DNA of 64,000 bases, from NCBI RefSeq assembly GCF_000017405.1, contig NC_009667.1, positions 2,823,298-2,887,297 on the forward strand, written 5' to 3'. The position numbers and the translations under genes were made by a program. A model generated the notes under the pieces. The model was given only the letters and a program-made list of their open reading frames with translations. It was not told the origin of the DNA and ran no database searches. This DNA is from Brucella anthropi ATCC 49188. Its GTDB lineage: Bacteria > Pseudomonadota > Alphaproteobacteria > Rhizobiales > Rhizobiaceae. Of this stretch, positions 1 through 8,676 are shown piece after piece; the first letter of the stretch is position 1; every line of letters starts with the position of its first letter.

Positions 1-407
1 GCCCGCAGCCTTTCACCGGCAAGGAACTCGCTCTCCGAGATAAAGGAAGAACCATTCGCATTCTTGCGCCTGTAGAGCATCGCAAGAGGCGATTCCTCTG
101 GATTGATCTCAATCTTTTCGCCCTGCTCATAGTCAATCGTCTGCAAGGTTCTTGCCGGGTTGCGCAACGGCTTGCCGCCTTCCTTTGCGCGCTTGATAGT
201 GGGCTGCGATGAAACAAGCCGTTCCTCATTCCAATACAGCAATCCCTTTTTCTGCATGGCCTCCAATTCGGCGCGGGAAGCAGCGATGGTCCCCTGATCC
301 GTTGCAAGCAAGACATGCGAAGCGCGAATGGAATCCTGAACCTCGCAGCCGCCATTTTTCAGAAAGCGCATAATTCTCGCTTCGGACGCTAACAATTGGG
401 TGGTCAT
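1..407 (-). CDS. DUF6456 domain protein (3' end outside window)
   Basis: Only the N-terminal 135 or so residues lie in the window; the gene runs off the left edge. The protein starts MTTQLLASEARIMRFLKNGG and continues through a basic linker (IKRAKEGGKPLRNPARTL) into a segment beginning SPLAMLYRRKNANGSSFIS, which resembles the DUF6456 helix-turn-helix family of Rhizobiales. Its ATG overlaps the stop of the upstream DnaA-like gene by four bases (ATGA), so the two are translationally coupled. This pairing is common in the order. Function is unknown; a DNA-binding regulatory role is inferred from family resemblance only. Confidence 0.7.
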   Translation of the reverse strand, partial: MTTQLLASEARIMRFLKNGGCEVQDSIRASHVLLATDQGTIAASRAELEAMQKKGLLYWNEERLVSSQPTIKRAKEGGKPLRNPARTLQTIDYEQGEKIEINPEESPLAMLYRRKNANGSSFISESEFLAGERLR

Positions 408-856
408 GCCGCCAACCTCCAGGCCGTGAAAGCACTTTGCGCAATGCGTTCGAATGTCGAGACGATCGCATCGAACTCCGTATCGTCGCGCATGTCCTCC
501 ACCAGATGGCAGGCATGCATTACGGTTGTCCGGTCTCGCGCAAATCCGGCAGCCACTTCACGCATGGCCAGCCCGAAAGCCGTGTGCGCGACATACATGC
601 CGATCTGCCGCACACGCGCCACCTCTCGCCTGCACCGCAGTGGTGACCGCAATTCCGCGCCGGAAACACCGAACATAGTCACCAGCAGATCAATAAGGGC
701 ATCGCACAGCGCTATGTTCTGCTGCTCCCGCGACCGGTCGGCGACACCCTCCACCCTTCCAAGGTTAAGGCTTCGCCCATGCCGCACCGCAAGCAACTTC
801 AATGCTTCGAAAGCTTCCGCCCGTGTATGAATGACATCCGATAGTTCCAAAGACAT
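404..856 (-). CDS. DnaA C-terminal-like helix-turn-helix protein
   Basis: 150 residues. The region GMYVAHTAFGLAMREVAAGF followed by ARDRTTVMHACHLVED matches the DnaA domain IV signature (R-D-x-T-T-V-x-H-A), the part of DnaA that reads DnaA boxes. No AAA+ ATPase domain is present, so it cannot act as an initiator by itself. Such stand-alone domain IV proteins are common in Rhizobiales and are annotated as HTH or chromosomal-replication-initiator-like proteins. It shares a four-base overlap with the following DUF6456 gene and is probably cotranscribed with it. A regulatory or DnaA-box-competing role is inference. Confidence 0.75.
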   Translation of the reverse strand: MSLELSDVIHTRAEAFEALKLLAVRHGRSLNLGRVEGVADRSREQQNIALCDALIDLLVTMFGVSGAELRSPLRCRREVARVRQIGMYVAHTAFGLAMREVAAGFARDRTTVMHACHLVEDMRDDTEFDAIVSTFERIAQSAFTAWRLAA

Positions 857-1122
857 TCATCTTTCCTCGCCAAAATAGGAATATCTTCTTATACGGAGAA
901 AATTGCAAGTGTGGATAAGTTTCGTAGAAGGAATTGCTGTCTGCGGTTAGTTTCGACAGCTCTAACATAGGCTAAAGCCTTGCCAGAACGGCATTAACGC
1001 GTTTGAATCCATCGCGTTTGATGGCCATCTTACAGAAAAATCAGAAAGAATCTAGGAATATTATCCAACGACATTTCGCGTGGCTCATGCTCATTCGCAT
1101 CAAGAAATGAGGAATGATCGCC

Positions 1123-1392
1123 ATGGACGCGGATCTGAAGCAAGCCCGCACACTATTTTTTGCCCGGCAAAAACAGAATCAACTGACCGCAATGCAACGC
1201 ATTGCCTTGCAGATCATCGCCGGCATCGATCTCGATGAAGTTCTCAAGGCCCCGCTGGAAGAGAAGGAACGGACCAAACGGCGTCTGACGCGTCTCATGG
1301 AAAGGGAGCGCCTGAAAGGAATGTGCGGCAACTGGAATTATGACCTGAACAGGCACATTGCACTAAAACAAGCATTCGACCGGATTGGTTGA
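1123..1392 (+). CDS. small conserved hypothetical protein
   Basis: 89 residues, rich in charged amino acids (EEKERTKRRLTRLMERERLK) and predicted mostly helical, with no signal peptide or membrane segment. An upstream in-frame ATG at 1114 touches the GAGGA ribosome site at 1109-1113, whereas the ATG at 1123 lies nine bases from it, so 1123 is the better start. The protein begins MDADLKQARTLFFARQ. I do not recognise a named domain. It converges on mucR, with a hairpin between them. Confidence 0.6.
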   Translation: MDADLKQARTLFFARQKQNQLTAMQRIALQIIAGIDLDEVLKAPLEEKERTKRRLTRLMERERLKGMCGNWNYDLNRHIALKQAFDRIG

Positions 1393-1431
1393 AAAGACCA
1401 TGCGCTTCCGGACGTGCTCAAATCCAAAACA

Positions 1432-1477
1432 AAATGGCCAGCATCTAGGAGCGTAAGCTCAACGATACTGGCCATTT
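1432..1477. terminator. hairpin between convergent genes
   Basis: AAATGGCCAG at 1432-1441 pairs with CTGGCCATTT at 1468-1477. It lies between the convergent hypothetical gene (ends 1392) and mucR (ends 1535) and could stop transcription from both sides. T-runs are short. Confidence 0.5.
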
Positions 1478-1534
1478 CTATAAAGCTCTCAGAACAGACA
1501 CTGCAAAGCGCGGTCCGCTCGACAGTCGGAGCGA

Positions 1535-1963
1535 TTAAGCGTCCTTAGGCTTGCGGCCCAGGCCCATCTTCTTAGCCAGGCGCGAGCGAGCAGCAGCGTA
1601 GTTCGGAGCGACCATCGGATAGTTCGGGTCGAGATCCCACTTTTCGCGGTACTGTTCCGGCGTCATGTTGTAATGGGTCATCAGGTGACGCTTCAGCGAC
1701 TTGAACTTCTTGCCGTCTTCGAGGCAGATGATGTAGTCGTCGTGAACCGACTTCTTCGGATTGACGGCAGGCTTCGGCTTCTCGACAACGACAGGCGCTT
1801 CTTCGCGTTCGACGTGACGCTTGAAAGCAGCGTGTACTTCAGCGATCAGCAGCGGCAGTTCACCAGCGCGAATCGAATTATTGCCGACATATGCGGCGAC
1901 AACATCTGCAGTAAGGCTCAGAAGCAGTTCCGCGCTTTCGTCGTGCGTGTCCAGATTTTCCAT
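1535..1963 (-). CDS. mucR: MucR/Ros family zinc-finger transcriptional regulator
   Basis: 142 residues, the usual length of Brucella and rhizobial MucR. The prokaryotic zinc finger is visible: Cys80, Asp83, His93 and His97 in IICLEDGKKFKSLKRHLMTH, followed by the basic C-terminal part ending KKMGLGRKPKDA. The N-terminal half (LLLSLTADVVAAYVGNN) matches the oligomerisation region of the family. MucR proteins bind AT-rich DNA as H-NS-like silencers and repress exopolysaccharide, motility and virulence genes, including their own promoter. The gene stands alone, with a long AT-rich non-coding stretch upstream that would suit autoregulation. It could influence the AT-rich polysaccharide genes later in this window; that is inference. 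Confidence 0.93.
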   Translation of the reverse strand: MENLDTHDESAELLLSLTADVVAAYVGNNSIRAGELPLLIAEVHAAFKRHVEREEAPVVVEKPKPAVNPKKSVHDDYIICLEDGKKFKSLKRHLMTHYNMTPEQYREKWDLDPNYPMVAPNYAAARSRLAKKMGLGRKPKDA

Positions 1964-2471
1964 TGTATTTCCTTTTTACTTCTTATTGTTGCGTAATCGA
2001 CGACTGGAGATCCCCGCCTGCCATCGTCGTTACGTATTCCTAAACCCTGCCCCATCCGTTCCCGGCTGCGAATACCAGTTGATAATGTCATTTGCAATAG
2101 AATTGTCAAACCACATTACATTAACAACAAGTCTTTCTTCTTGAATCATCAAATAGAAAAACTCGAACTCAACCTTACTAAGATGGGGAAACTTTGAATC
2201 GCGATGTGTTCGCGTTGCCGCCCCTGCCGTTTATTGAAGGATATGGATGAAGCTGCAGTTCACAGCCGTGCTTCCTTTAATTTGCTCGAACTGCGTTAGC
2301 AATAGTTTTCTCCCTCAAGTTTTCTTGTACGAAGTCCAAGACTAACATGTTTCCGCTAGGTAGCTTTTGGCGACAGAATCGGGCCTCAAAAAGGCATTGC
2401 TCAAATATATTTCAACGAAATCAACTCGCTTTCGCCACTTCGGCCAACTATATAAATATCACTATCACCCG

Positions 2472-2546
2472 CTAGTGGTCCGATTCCAACATTTGCATCC
2501 CTCGGTTCAAGCGCTGAGCAAATGTTGGTATCCAAAAGACCACTAG
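2472..2546. repeat. inverted repeat with CTAG ends (I)
   Basis: CTAGTGGTC (2472-2480) pairs with GACCACTAG (2538-2546), and inside it CCAACATTTGC (2486-2496) pairs with GCAAATGTTGG (2518-2528). The long two-part stem looks like a small palindromic element rather than a terminator because no T-run follows. Confidence 0.7.
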
Positions 2547-2562
2547 GAAGTATATGTATCTG

Positions 2563-2634
2563 GTGGATTTTTCGAATTTGACGTTTGAAACAGCATCTAT
2601 GTCAGCCGGGATTCAAACGTCAAATTCAATCCAC
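2563..2634. repeat. inverted repeat (II)
   Basis: GAATTTGACGTTTGAA (2574-2589) is the exact reverse complement of TTCAAACGTCAAATTC (2612-2627); outer arms GTGGATT and AATCCAC extend the stem. Directly follows repeat I and likewise ends in CCACTAG. Confidence 0.7.
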
Positions 2635-2636
2635 TA

Positions 2637-2683
2637 GAGCATGTCTCCCGAATGTGGGAACCGGTTTCGGGATAAAGACATGC
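2637..2683. repeat. GAGCATG palindromic repeat, copy A
   Basis: Palindromic unit with arms GCATGTCT and AGACATGC around CCCGAA...TTCGGG, centred on a GGAACCGGTT core. A near-identical copy in the opposite orientation lies at 4962-5009 and a diverged one at 7287-7335. This is the kind of dispersed palindrome well known in Brucella and related Rhizobiales. Confidence 0.8.
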
Positions 2684-2698
2684 GTAAAAACAAACAGA

Positions 2699-2740
2699 TA
2701 GAGCATTTCCAATGATTCAATCAAAACAGGAAATGCTCTA
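2699..2740. repeat. TA-flanked GAGCATTTCC palindrome
   Basis: GAGCATTTCC (2701-2710) pairs with GGAAATGCTC (2729-2738), with TA on both sides. Its ends are nearly those of the IS630 element at 29843-30889 (GAGCGTTTCC), which suggests a miniature element. Confidence 0.7.
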
Positions 2741-2797
2741 GAAGGCACGGCTTACCGGCCTTGCAGCAAATCGAAACAGTTTTCATCGGAATTGTGG

Positions 2798-4903
2798 ATG
2801 TCTCAAAGCTCCCCCCAACTTCAACCACCGCATGCAGCCAAACATCCGGTCAATGACACCCGCCACGGGATCACACGCACCGACGACTATGCTTGGTTGC
2901 GTGCGGACAATTGGCAGGAAGTATTCAAGGACCCGTCGGTTCTGTCCCCTGAAATTCGCACGCATCTGGAAGCAGAGAATGCATATCAGGCAGCGCTGAT
3001 GAAGGACACGGAAGCGCTACAGAAAAGCCTGTTCGCAGAAATGCGAGGACGCATCAAGGAAGACGACTCCTCCGTCCCCGCGAAGGATGGGCCTTTCGCC
3101 TATGGCGTGTCCTATCGCACCGGCGGCGAGCAGCCCTATTTCATTCGCACGCCACGCGATGGCGGCACGGAAACCATCCTTCTCGACGGTGACGTCGAAG
3201 GCAAGGACAAGGCCTATTTCCGCCTTGCATCAGCCGATCATGCGCCGGATCACCAGCTTTTGATCTGGGGTTACGATGACAAGGGTTCGGAATTCTACAA
3301 GCTGAAAGTCCGCGACCTGTCGTCCATGAAAGACCTTGAAGACATCGTCACCGACACGAATGGCGGCGGTGCGTGGGATGCGGAGAGCAAGGGCTTTTTC
3401 TATACGCGCCTTGATGAGAACCATCGACCGTCCAAGGTTTTCTATCACAAGGTGGGCACGGACCAGTCTGAGGACCACCTGATCTACGAAGAGAAAGATC
3501 CAGGCTTCTTCCTCGGTGTCGGCGGCTCGGCGCTGGACGACTATATCTTCATCGACATTCATGACCATGAAACGTCGGAATGCTGGCTCCTTCCAGCCAG
3601 CGATCCGGCGGCAAAGCCGCAGCTCGTCATGGAGCGCAAGACCGGTACGGAATATGACATCGCACCGGGTGGCGATGTGTTCTACATCCTGACCAATGCG
3701 GATGGCGCCAAGGATTTCAAGATATGCCAGGCGCCTGCTGCCACACCGCAGCCGGAAAACTGGGTCGAGGTCGTGGCGGAAAAGCCGGGGCGGCTGATCC
3801 TGTCACACTCCGCCTACAAGCATCATCTTGTCTGGATGGAACGCGATAACGGCCTGCCGCGCATCGTGATCCGTGATCGCGAAACCGGCGAGGAACATGC
3901 CATCGCCTTCGACGAGGAGGCCTATTCGCTCGGCCTTCACGGCAGCGCCGAATATGATACGGATGTGATCCGCTTCTCCTATTCGTCCATGACGACGCCG
4001 GAACAGCTCTTCGACTACAATATGCGGACGCGCGAGCGGAAGCTTTTGAAGACGCAGGAAGTTCCTTCCGGTCACAATGCGCATGACTATGTCACGCGCC
4101 GGGTGTTCGCCAAGGCTTCGGATGGTGAACTGGTGCCGGTGTCCCTGCTCTATCACAAGGATACAAAGCTCGACGGCTCCGCGCCCTGCCTGCTTTATGG
4201 CTACGGCTCCTATGGCATCACCATTCCGGCAAGCTTCAGCACGTCGCGGCTCTCGCTCGTGGATCGCGGCTTCGTCTACGCCATCGCGCATATCCGCGGC
4301 GGCAAGGACAAGGGTTTTGCCTGGTATGAAAACGGCAAGCGCGACAAGAAGGTGAACACGTTCACCGATTTCATCGCTGCCGCAAGGCACCTCGTTGCCG
4401 AAGGCTTCACCAGTCATGACCGCATCGTTGCGCATGGCGGTTCGGCAGGCGGCATGCTGATGGGCGCGATTGCCAATATGGCCCCCGACGCATTCGGCGG
4501 CATCATTGCCGAAGTGCCATTCGTTGACGTGCTGAACACGATGCTGGACGACACTCTTCCATTGACCCCGCCGGAATGGCCCGAATGGGGCAATCCGATC
4601 ACATCGGAAACGGATTACCGGATCATTGCCGGCTATTCGCCCTACGACAATGTCAGCCGTCAGGCCTATCCCGCCATTCTGGCCGTGGCAGGCCTTACCG
4701 ATCCGCGCGTCACGTACTGGGAGCCTGCCAAGTGGGTCGCCAGACTGCGTGAGCTCAAGACCGACGACCATCCCGTCCTGTTCCGTATCAATATGGATGC
4801 GGGTCATGCCGGCGCGTCGGGTCGCTTCTCGCGACTGGAAGAAGTCGCCTATACCTATGCCTTCGCGCTCAAGGTGACAGGCAAGGCGGGCGACACGCTC
4901 TGA
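2798..4903 (+). CDS. ptrB: oligopeptidase B (prolyl oligopeptidase family, S9)
   Basis: About 701 residues, normal for oligopeptidase B, a cytoplasmic serine peptidase that cuts short peptides after Lys or Arg. An N-terminal seven-bladed propeller (through about residue 410) precedes an alpha/beta hydrolase domain. The nucleophile Ser, about residue 549, sits in GGSAGGMLMGA. The likely acid Asp is in AGLTDPRVTYWEP and the catalytic His in MDAGHAGASGRF. An in-frame TTG at 2792 would add two residues, but the ATG at 2798 is more usual. The gene is monocistronic, followed by a hairpin with a T-run. The substrate class is inferred from family membership. Confidence 0.92.
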   Translation: MSQSSPQLQPPHAAKHPVNDTRHGITRTDDYAWLRADNWQEVFKDPSVLSPEIRTHLEAENAYQAALMKDTEALQKSLFAEMRGRIKEDDSSVPAKDGPFAYGVSYRTGGEQPYFIRTPRDGGTETILLDGDVEGKDKAYFRLASADHAPDHQLLIWGYDDKGSEFYKLKVRDLSSMKDLEDIVTDTNGGGAWDAESKGFFYTRLDENHRPSKVFYHKVGTDQSEDHLIYEEKDPGFFLGVGGSALDDYIFIDIHDHETSECWLLPASDPAAKPQLVMERKTGTEYDIAPGGDVFYILTNADGAKDFKICQAPAATPQPENWVEVVAEKPGRLILSHSAYKHHLVWMERDNGLPRIVIRDRETGEEHAIAFDEEAYSLGLHGSAEYDTDVIRFSYSSMTTPEQLFDYNMRTRERKLLKTQEVPSGHNAHDYVTRRVFAKASDGELVPVSLLYHKDTKLDGSAPCLLYGYGSYGITIPASFSTSRLSLVDRGFVYAIAHIRGGKDKGFAWYENGKRDKKVNTFTDFIAAARHLVAEGFTSHDRIVAHGGSAGGMLMGAIANMAPDAFGGIIAEVPFVDVLNTMLDDTLPLTPPEWPEWGNPITSETDYRIIAGYSPYDNVSRQAYPAILAVAGLTDPRVTYWEPAKWVARLRELKTDDHPVLFRINMDAGHAGASGRFSRLEEVAYTYAFALKVTGKAGDTL

Positions 4904-4914
4904 TCCTTTACAAC

Positions 4915-4958
4915 AAGCATCGCATCCAGGTTTTAAGGGTGCGATGCTTCCTTCTTTT
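4915..4958 (+). terminator. terminator after oligopeptidase B
   Basis: AAGCATCGCA pairs with TGCGATGCTT and is followed by CCTTCTTTTT, a typical Rho-independent layout. Confidence 0.75.
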
Positions 4959-4961
4959 TAC

Positions 4962-5009
4962 GCATGTCTTTATCCCGAAACCGGTTCCCACTTTCGGGAG
5001 ACATGCTCT
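4962..5009. repeat. GAGCATG palindromic repeat, copy B
   Basis: Reverse-complement copy of the unit at 2637-2683 (GCATGTCTTTATCCCGAAAC ... GGGAGACATGC). It lies directly after the terminator of the oligopeptidase gene, so the two copies bracket that gene. Confidence 0.8.
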
Positions 5010-5071
5010 GGAAGAACGCGCTATTTCACTTATAATATTGTTTTACATCTATTCTTCTTAAGGAGAGACCG

Positions 5072-5410
5072 ATGTTGCGTCAGGTCATTGCTGTTTGCCT
5101 AACTTCCGCATCGCTTGCGGTTTCCGGCCTTGTCGCGCTGCCGATGTCGGCTGAAGCGCAGGTACGCAAGGATGTCAGCGAATATGCAGGCCAGCGCTGC
5201 AACGTGCCGAGACGAGGCAGCGGCATCATCGTCGGCCAGTTCAGCGGCGTGGACGACTCGCCCTTCATCACTGGCGGTGACGGACTGGTTTCGATCGACC
5301 GCGTCCGGTGCTTCAGCAGCATGTCGGAATGCAAGGGATGGCTTTACACGATGCAGAGCAAATACACCAATGCCGGTGCCGCCACTCTGGTGCGCTGCAC
5401 CAAGCGCTGA
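5072..5410 (+). CDS. small secreted protein of unknown function
   Basis: 112 residues with a clear Sec signal peptide: a short basic start, a hydrophobic core (VIAVCLTSASLAVSGLVALP) and likely cleavage after SAEA-Q. The mature part is about 80 residues with four cysteines (RCNVPRR, RCFSSMSECKGW, VRCTKR), which could form two disulfides in the periplasm. A GGAGAG ribosome site lies just upstream of the ATG. I do not recognise a domain. It stands alone between the oligopeptidase and the acyl-CoA synthetase. Confidence 0.75.
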   Translation: MLRQVIAVCLTSASLAVSGLVALPMSAEAQVRKDVSEYAGQRCNVPRRGSGIIVGQFSGVDDSPFITGGDGLVSIDRVRCFSSMSECKGWLYTMQSKYTNAGAATLVRCTKR

Positions 5411-5515
5411 ACCTCAACATAAAAACTGCGGTTTTCACGAAGCTCTGCGGATGGCATCCTCCCACCACTTGATGCATCGCCTTCGGGCGTCATCTTCGGT
5501 TTGGGAGGATCGGAA

Positions 5516-7204
5516 ATGCAGCAGGCCAGTTATGTACACGGTGCGAGCGACAAGCTTCTCATCGGCAATACGATCGGTCGGCATCTCGACCAGATCGCGG
5601 AAAAATATCCCGACCGTCCTGCCGTGATCGTCCGGCACCAGAATATCCGGCTGACCTATTCCGAACTCAAACAACTGACCGATCGGCTTGCCGAAGGCTT
5701 CCTCGCCATCGGGCTTCGCCCCGGCGAACGTCTCGGCATATGGTCGCCGAACAATCTCGAATGGATTCTCACCCAGTTTGCGAGCGCAAAGGCGGGTCTG
5801 ATCCTCGTCAACATCAACCCGGCCTATCGGGCGCATGAGCTGGAATATGTGCTGGGGAAAGTCGAATGCGCAGCACTCATCCTCGCGCCGTCACTGAAAA
5901 CCAGCAACTATATCGATATCCTGCGCAGCATCGTGCCTGAACTGGATGAAGCCCGCCCCGGCCACGTGATGTCTGAGCGACTTCCCAATCTAAGGTGCGT
6001 CATCCGGATCGGCGCGGAACAGACGCCGGGCATGCTGAATTTCGACGATGTCGCCCAATCCGGCGATGAAGTCACCGGGCAAGAACTGGCGCAGCTTGCC
6101 GAAGAACTGCAATTTGACGATCCCATCAATATCCAGTTCACCAGCGGCACGACCGGCAGCCCGAAGGGCGCAACGCTCTCGCATCACAATATCCTCAATA
6201 ACGGGTTTTTCGTCGGCGAGGCGATGCAGCTTTCCGAACAGGACCGGCTCTGCATCCCGGTGCCGTTCTATCATTGCTTCGGCATGGTGCTCGGCAATCT
6301 TGCCTGCGTGACCCATGGTTCCTGCATGGTGATCCCGAACGAGAGTTTCGATCCGCTCCTGACGCTCCAGACCGTTGAAGAGGAGCAATGCACCGGCCTT
6401 CATGGCGTGCCGACAATGTTCATTGCGATGCTGGATCACCCGGATTTCAGCCGTTTCAACCTCACCAGCCTGCGCACCGGCATCATGGCCGGATCGCCCT
6501 GCCCCATCGAAGTGATGCGGCGTGTGGTGAGCGAGATGCACCAGAGCGAAATCACCATCGCCTATGGCATGACGGAAACCAGCCCGGTCAGCTTTCAGAG
6601 TTCGACGACCGATCCACTGGAACGGCGCGTTTCCACCGTCGGGCGCATCCATCCGCATCTGGAGGTGAAGATCGTCGATGCGGATGGCAAGGTGGTGCCG
6701 CGTGGCGAAAAGGGCGAATTGCTGACGCGGGGCTACAGCGTCATGCGCGGCTACTGGAACGATGCGGAAAGTTCAGCCGGCGCCATAGATGATGCGGGCT
6801 GGATGCACACGGGAGACCTCGCGACGATAGACGAGGAAGGCTATTGCAACATCGTCGGGCGCATCAAGGATCTCATCATTCGCGGCGGCGAGAACATCTA
6901 CCCGCGCGAGATTGAAGAGTTCCTCTTCAGCCATCCCGCGATCAGCGACGTCCAGATATTCGGCATTCCCGATCGAAAGTTCGGCGAAATCATCTGCGCC
7001 TGGGTCAAGCTGCACAAGGATGGCCAGCTTTCCGAAGAGGAACTGGCCGAATATTGCCGACAGCGCATCGCGCATTACAAGGTTCCAGCCCATATCCGAT
7101 TCGTGGATCAGTTTCCGATGACCGTAACCGGCAAGATCCAGAAATTCGTCATGCGGCAGGTCATGATCGAGGAACTCGAATTGCAGGAAATTCGAACAGC
7201 GTAA
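5516..7204 (+). CDS. AMP-binding acyl-CoA synthetase
   Basis: 562 residues of the ANL adenylate-forming superfamily, which activates carboxylic acids as acyl-AMP and transfers them to CoA. All key motifs are present: the AMP/phosphate loop [18 protein letters not shown], the YGMTETSP motif, the hinge and ribose-binding [20 protein letters not shown], and the C-terminal catalytic Lys in TVTGKIQKF. The ATG at 5516 follows a GGGAGGA ribosome site by six bases; an upstream in-frame TTG at 5501 overlaps that site and is less likely. Overall form is that of medium/long-chain fatty-acyl or branched acyl-CoA ligases. The exact acid cannot be told from sequence. Confidence 0.88.
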   Translation: MQQASYVHGASDKLLIGNTIGRHLDQIAEKYPDRPAVIVRHQNIRLTYSELKQLTDRLAEGFLAIGLRPGERLGIWSPNNLEWILTQFASAKAGLILVNINPAYRAHELEYVLGKVECAALILAPSLKTSNYIDILRSIVPELDEARPGHVMSERLPNLRCVIRIGAEQTPGMLNFDDVAQSGDEVTGQELAQLAEELQFDDPINIQFTSGTTGSPKGATLSHHNILNNGFFVGEAMQLSEQDRLCIPVPFYHCFGMVLGNLACVTHGSCMVIPNESFDPLLTLQTVEEEQCTGLHGVPTMFIAMLDHPDFSRFNLTSLRTGIMAGSPCPIEVMRRVVSEMHQSEITIAYGMTETSPVSFQSSTTDPLERRVSTVGRIHPHLEVKIVDADGKVVPRGEKGELLTRGYSVMRGYWNDAESSAGAIDDAGWMHTGDLATIDEEGYCNIVGRIKDLIIRGGENIYPREIEEFLFSHPAISDVQIFGIPDRKFGEIICAWVKLHKDGQLSEEELAEYCRQRIAHYKVPAHIRFVDQFPMTVTGKIQKFVMRQVMIEELELQEIRTA

Positions 7205-7286
7205 TTATCTCGTCACATCACGAGACATATTCTCCTAGAGCGGGATGTTTGTAAGTGTATCGTCGTTTCGCTCCAAGTTTTTGTTT

Positions 7287-7335
7287 GAGCATGATTTTAT
7301 CCGAAAACCGGTTCCCACTTTTCGGAATCATGCTC
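7287..7335. repeat. GAGCATG palindromic repeat, copy C
   Basis: GAGCATGATT...ATCCGAAAAC core CCGGTTCCCA CTTTTCGGAATCATGCTC; an arm-matched palindrome related to copies A and B. A half-unit TAGAGCGGGATG at 7236-7247 begins the block, so the whole repeat region may run 7236-7337. Confidence 0.75.
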
Positions 7336-7416
7336 TAATATTTTCGCTCATGGCGGCTTGCAAAGCGAAGGCGAGAATGCATATTACGTAAACGTAAGAT
7401 TTTTGGGAGAGTTTCC

Positions 7417-7779
7417 ATGGAAGAACTGATCGCACGCATCACCTCCAAAGTTGGCATCGATGCGGCAACGGCAGAAAAGGCAGTCGGCATGATCCTCGCC
7501 TTCCTGCAGAAGGAAGGCCCGGCAGCGGAAGTCCAGAAGCTTCTGGCAGCATTCCCCGGCGCTGAAGAAGCAATCGCGCAGGTCAAGGGCGGCGGCTTCC
7601 TGTCCGGCCTGATGGGCGGCGTGATGGGTCTCGGCTCCCAGCTCATGGGCGCTGGTCTGGGCATGGGTGAAATTTCCGGCGTTGCCAAGGAAACCATCCG
7701 CTTTGCCAAGGAAAAGGCTGGTGACGAACCAGTTGATGCCGTCATCGGTGCAATTCCGGGCCTCGGCCAGTTCGTCTGA
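7417..7779 (+). CDS. small glycine-rich conserved protein (DUF2267-like)
   Basis: 120 residues. The N-terminal half is helical (MEELIARITSKVGIDAATAE). A glycine-rich central stretch (GGFLSGLMGGVMGLGSQLMG) looks able to associate with membranes or pack tightly, and a short charged helix follows. No signal peptide. It resembles DUF2267/DUF2780-type proteins of Rhizobiales; family assignment is tentative and no function is known. Expressed as a single gene, with palindrome C upstream and a strong terminator downstream. Confidence 0.6.
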   Translation: MEELIARITSKVGIDAATAEKAVGMILAFLQKEGPAAEVQKLLAAFPGAEEAIAQVKGGGFLSGLMGGVMGLGSQLMGAGLGMGEISGVAKETIRFAKEKAGDEPVDAVIGAIPGLGQFV

Positions 7780-7797
7780 TCAAACTTTACATGCTCG

Positions 7798-7825
7798 AAA
7801 AGGCCCCGGGTTCCGGGGCCTTTTT
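7798..7825 (+). terminator. terminator after the glycine-rich gene
   Basis: AAAAGGCCCCGG and CCGGGGCCTTTTT form a strong GC stem followed by T's. Confidence 0.9.
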
Positions 7826-8065
7826 GTTTTGGGCTGCCCAACCGAGTATACCGGCACAAATAATGACACCGATCAGTATAAAACAATAGTATTTAAGTCA
7901 TGTTTTTCACGATAACGTGAAGCCTATGTAATAATCCCTATAAATTCAGGATGATACTTGCTGCACTGGGGATTTAACCGACGCAATGATTGCAATGCCC
8001 CGGATTGTATCGGATATTTGAACCAAGGGACGAAGTCTGTTCAATTTTTAAATGCGGAGGATCGC

Positions 8066-8506
8066 ATGCGTTTGTTTTTCCTGACTATCAGCTCTGCAGC
8101 TGTATTGATCGCCGGCGCAGCACAGGCTGACGTCACCGCAGATCGTCAGGCAATCATGAAGGACCTTGGACGCTCAGTCGGGTCAATTGCTCCGATGATC
8201 AAGGGTGAGAAGCCATTCGACGCCACCACAGCACTTGCTGCGCTGGAAAAGATCGATGCCGATGCCAAGAAGCTGGATGTGGATGCGTTGTTCCCGGCCG
8301 GTTCGGATCAGGGCGATACTGAAGCTTCGCCGAAAATCTGGGAAACCAAAGACGACTTCGTCAAGCACGTCGAAAAATTCCGGACCGACGCCGCTACGGC
8401 ACTGGCTGCCAAACCGCAGGATCTTGATGCGCTGAAGCCAGCCTTCCAGCAGGTCGCCGCCAATTGTGGTTCCTGCCATCAAGCCTATCGCGTCAAGAAG
8501 AACTGA
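8066..8506 (+). CDS. cytochrome c' family protein
   Basis: 146 residues. The signal peptide (MRLFFLTISSAAVLIAGAAQA, cleaved before DVTADRQ) sends it to the periplasm. A single haem motif CGSCH lies near the C-terminus, followed by AYRVKKN, the arrangement of cytochrome c' (class II, four-helix bundle with C-terminal haem). The start at 8066 follows GGAGG; a longer frame opens at 7958 but would bury the signal peptide. Cytochromes c' bind NO or CO or pass electrons. The di-haem cytochrome gene follows about 170 bases later, so the two may serve one electron-transfer route. Confidence 0.88.
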   Translation: MRLFFLTISSAAVLIAGAAQADVTADRQAIMKDLGRSVGSIAPMIKGEKPFDATTALAALEKIDADAKKLDVDALFPAGSDQGDTEASPKIWETKDDFVKHVEKFRTDAATALAAKPQDLDALKPAFQQVAANCGSCHQAYRVKKN

Positions 8507-8676
8507 TCTTCGCTGTTGACAGAGAGCACACCGAACGGAAACACTCTGTGTGCAAAAAATTTGCAGCAAAAGTGCGGTGCAATTCCAGTGCATCTGTACT
8601 TTGGAACTGTCACGCTGAATAACGGTCATAAGAGCGGTCTGGCTCGTCCTGGAACCGCCTCACGGGAACAGATGGA

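Larger units (their letters stand above)
1964..2797. other. long non-coding stretch with hairpins, upstream of mucR
   Basis: No convincing gene in about 830 bases between divergent mucR and the oligopeptidase gene. The part next to mucR is AT-rich and presumably holds its promoter. The part from 2470 on contains four inverted repeats in tandem, listed separately. Confidence 0.6.

Noticed and set aside
765..968. Frame of 67 codons on the minus strand upstream of the DnaA-like gene
   Set aside because: It overlaps the DnaA-like gene in another frame, has no ribosome site and no protein-like composition.
2472..2740. CRISPR array upstream of the oligopeptidase
   Set aside because: The repeats are inverted, not direct and evenly spaced, and no cas genes are near.
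3803..4807. Long 334-codon minus-strand frame
   Set aside because: Antisense shadow of oligopeptidase B, produced by GC-rich codon use.
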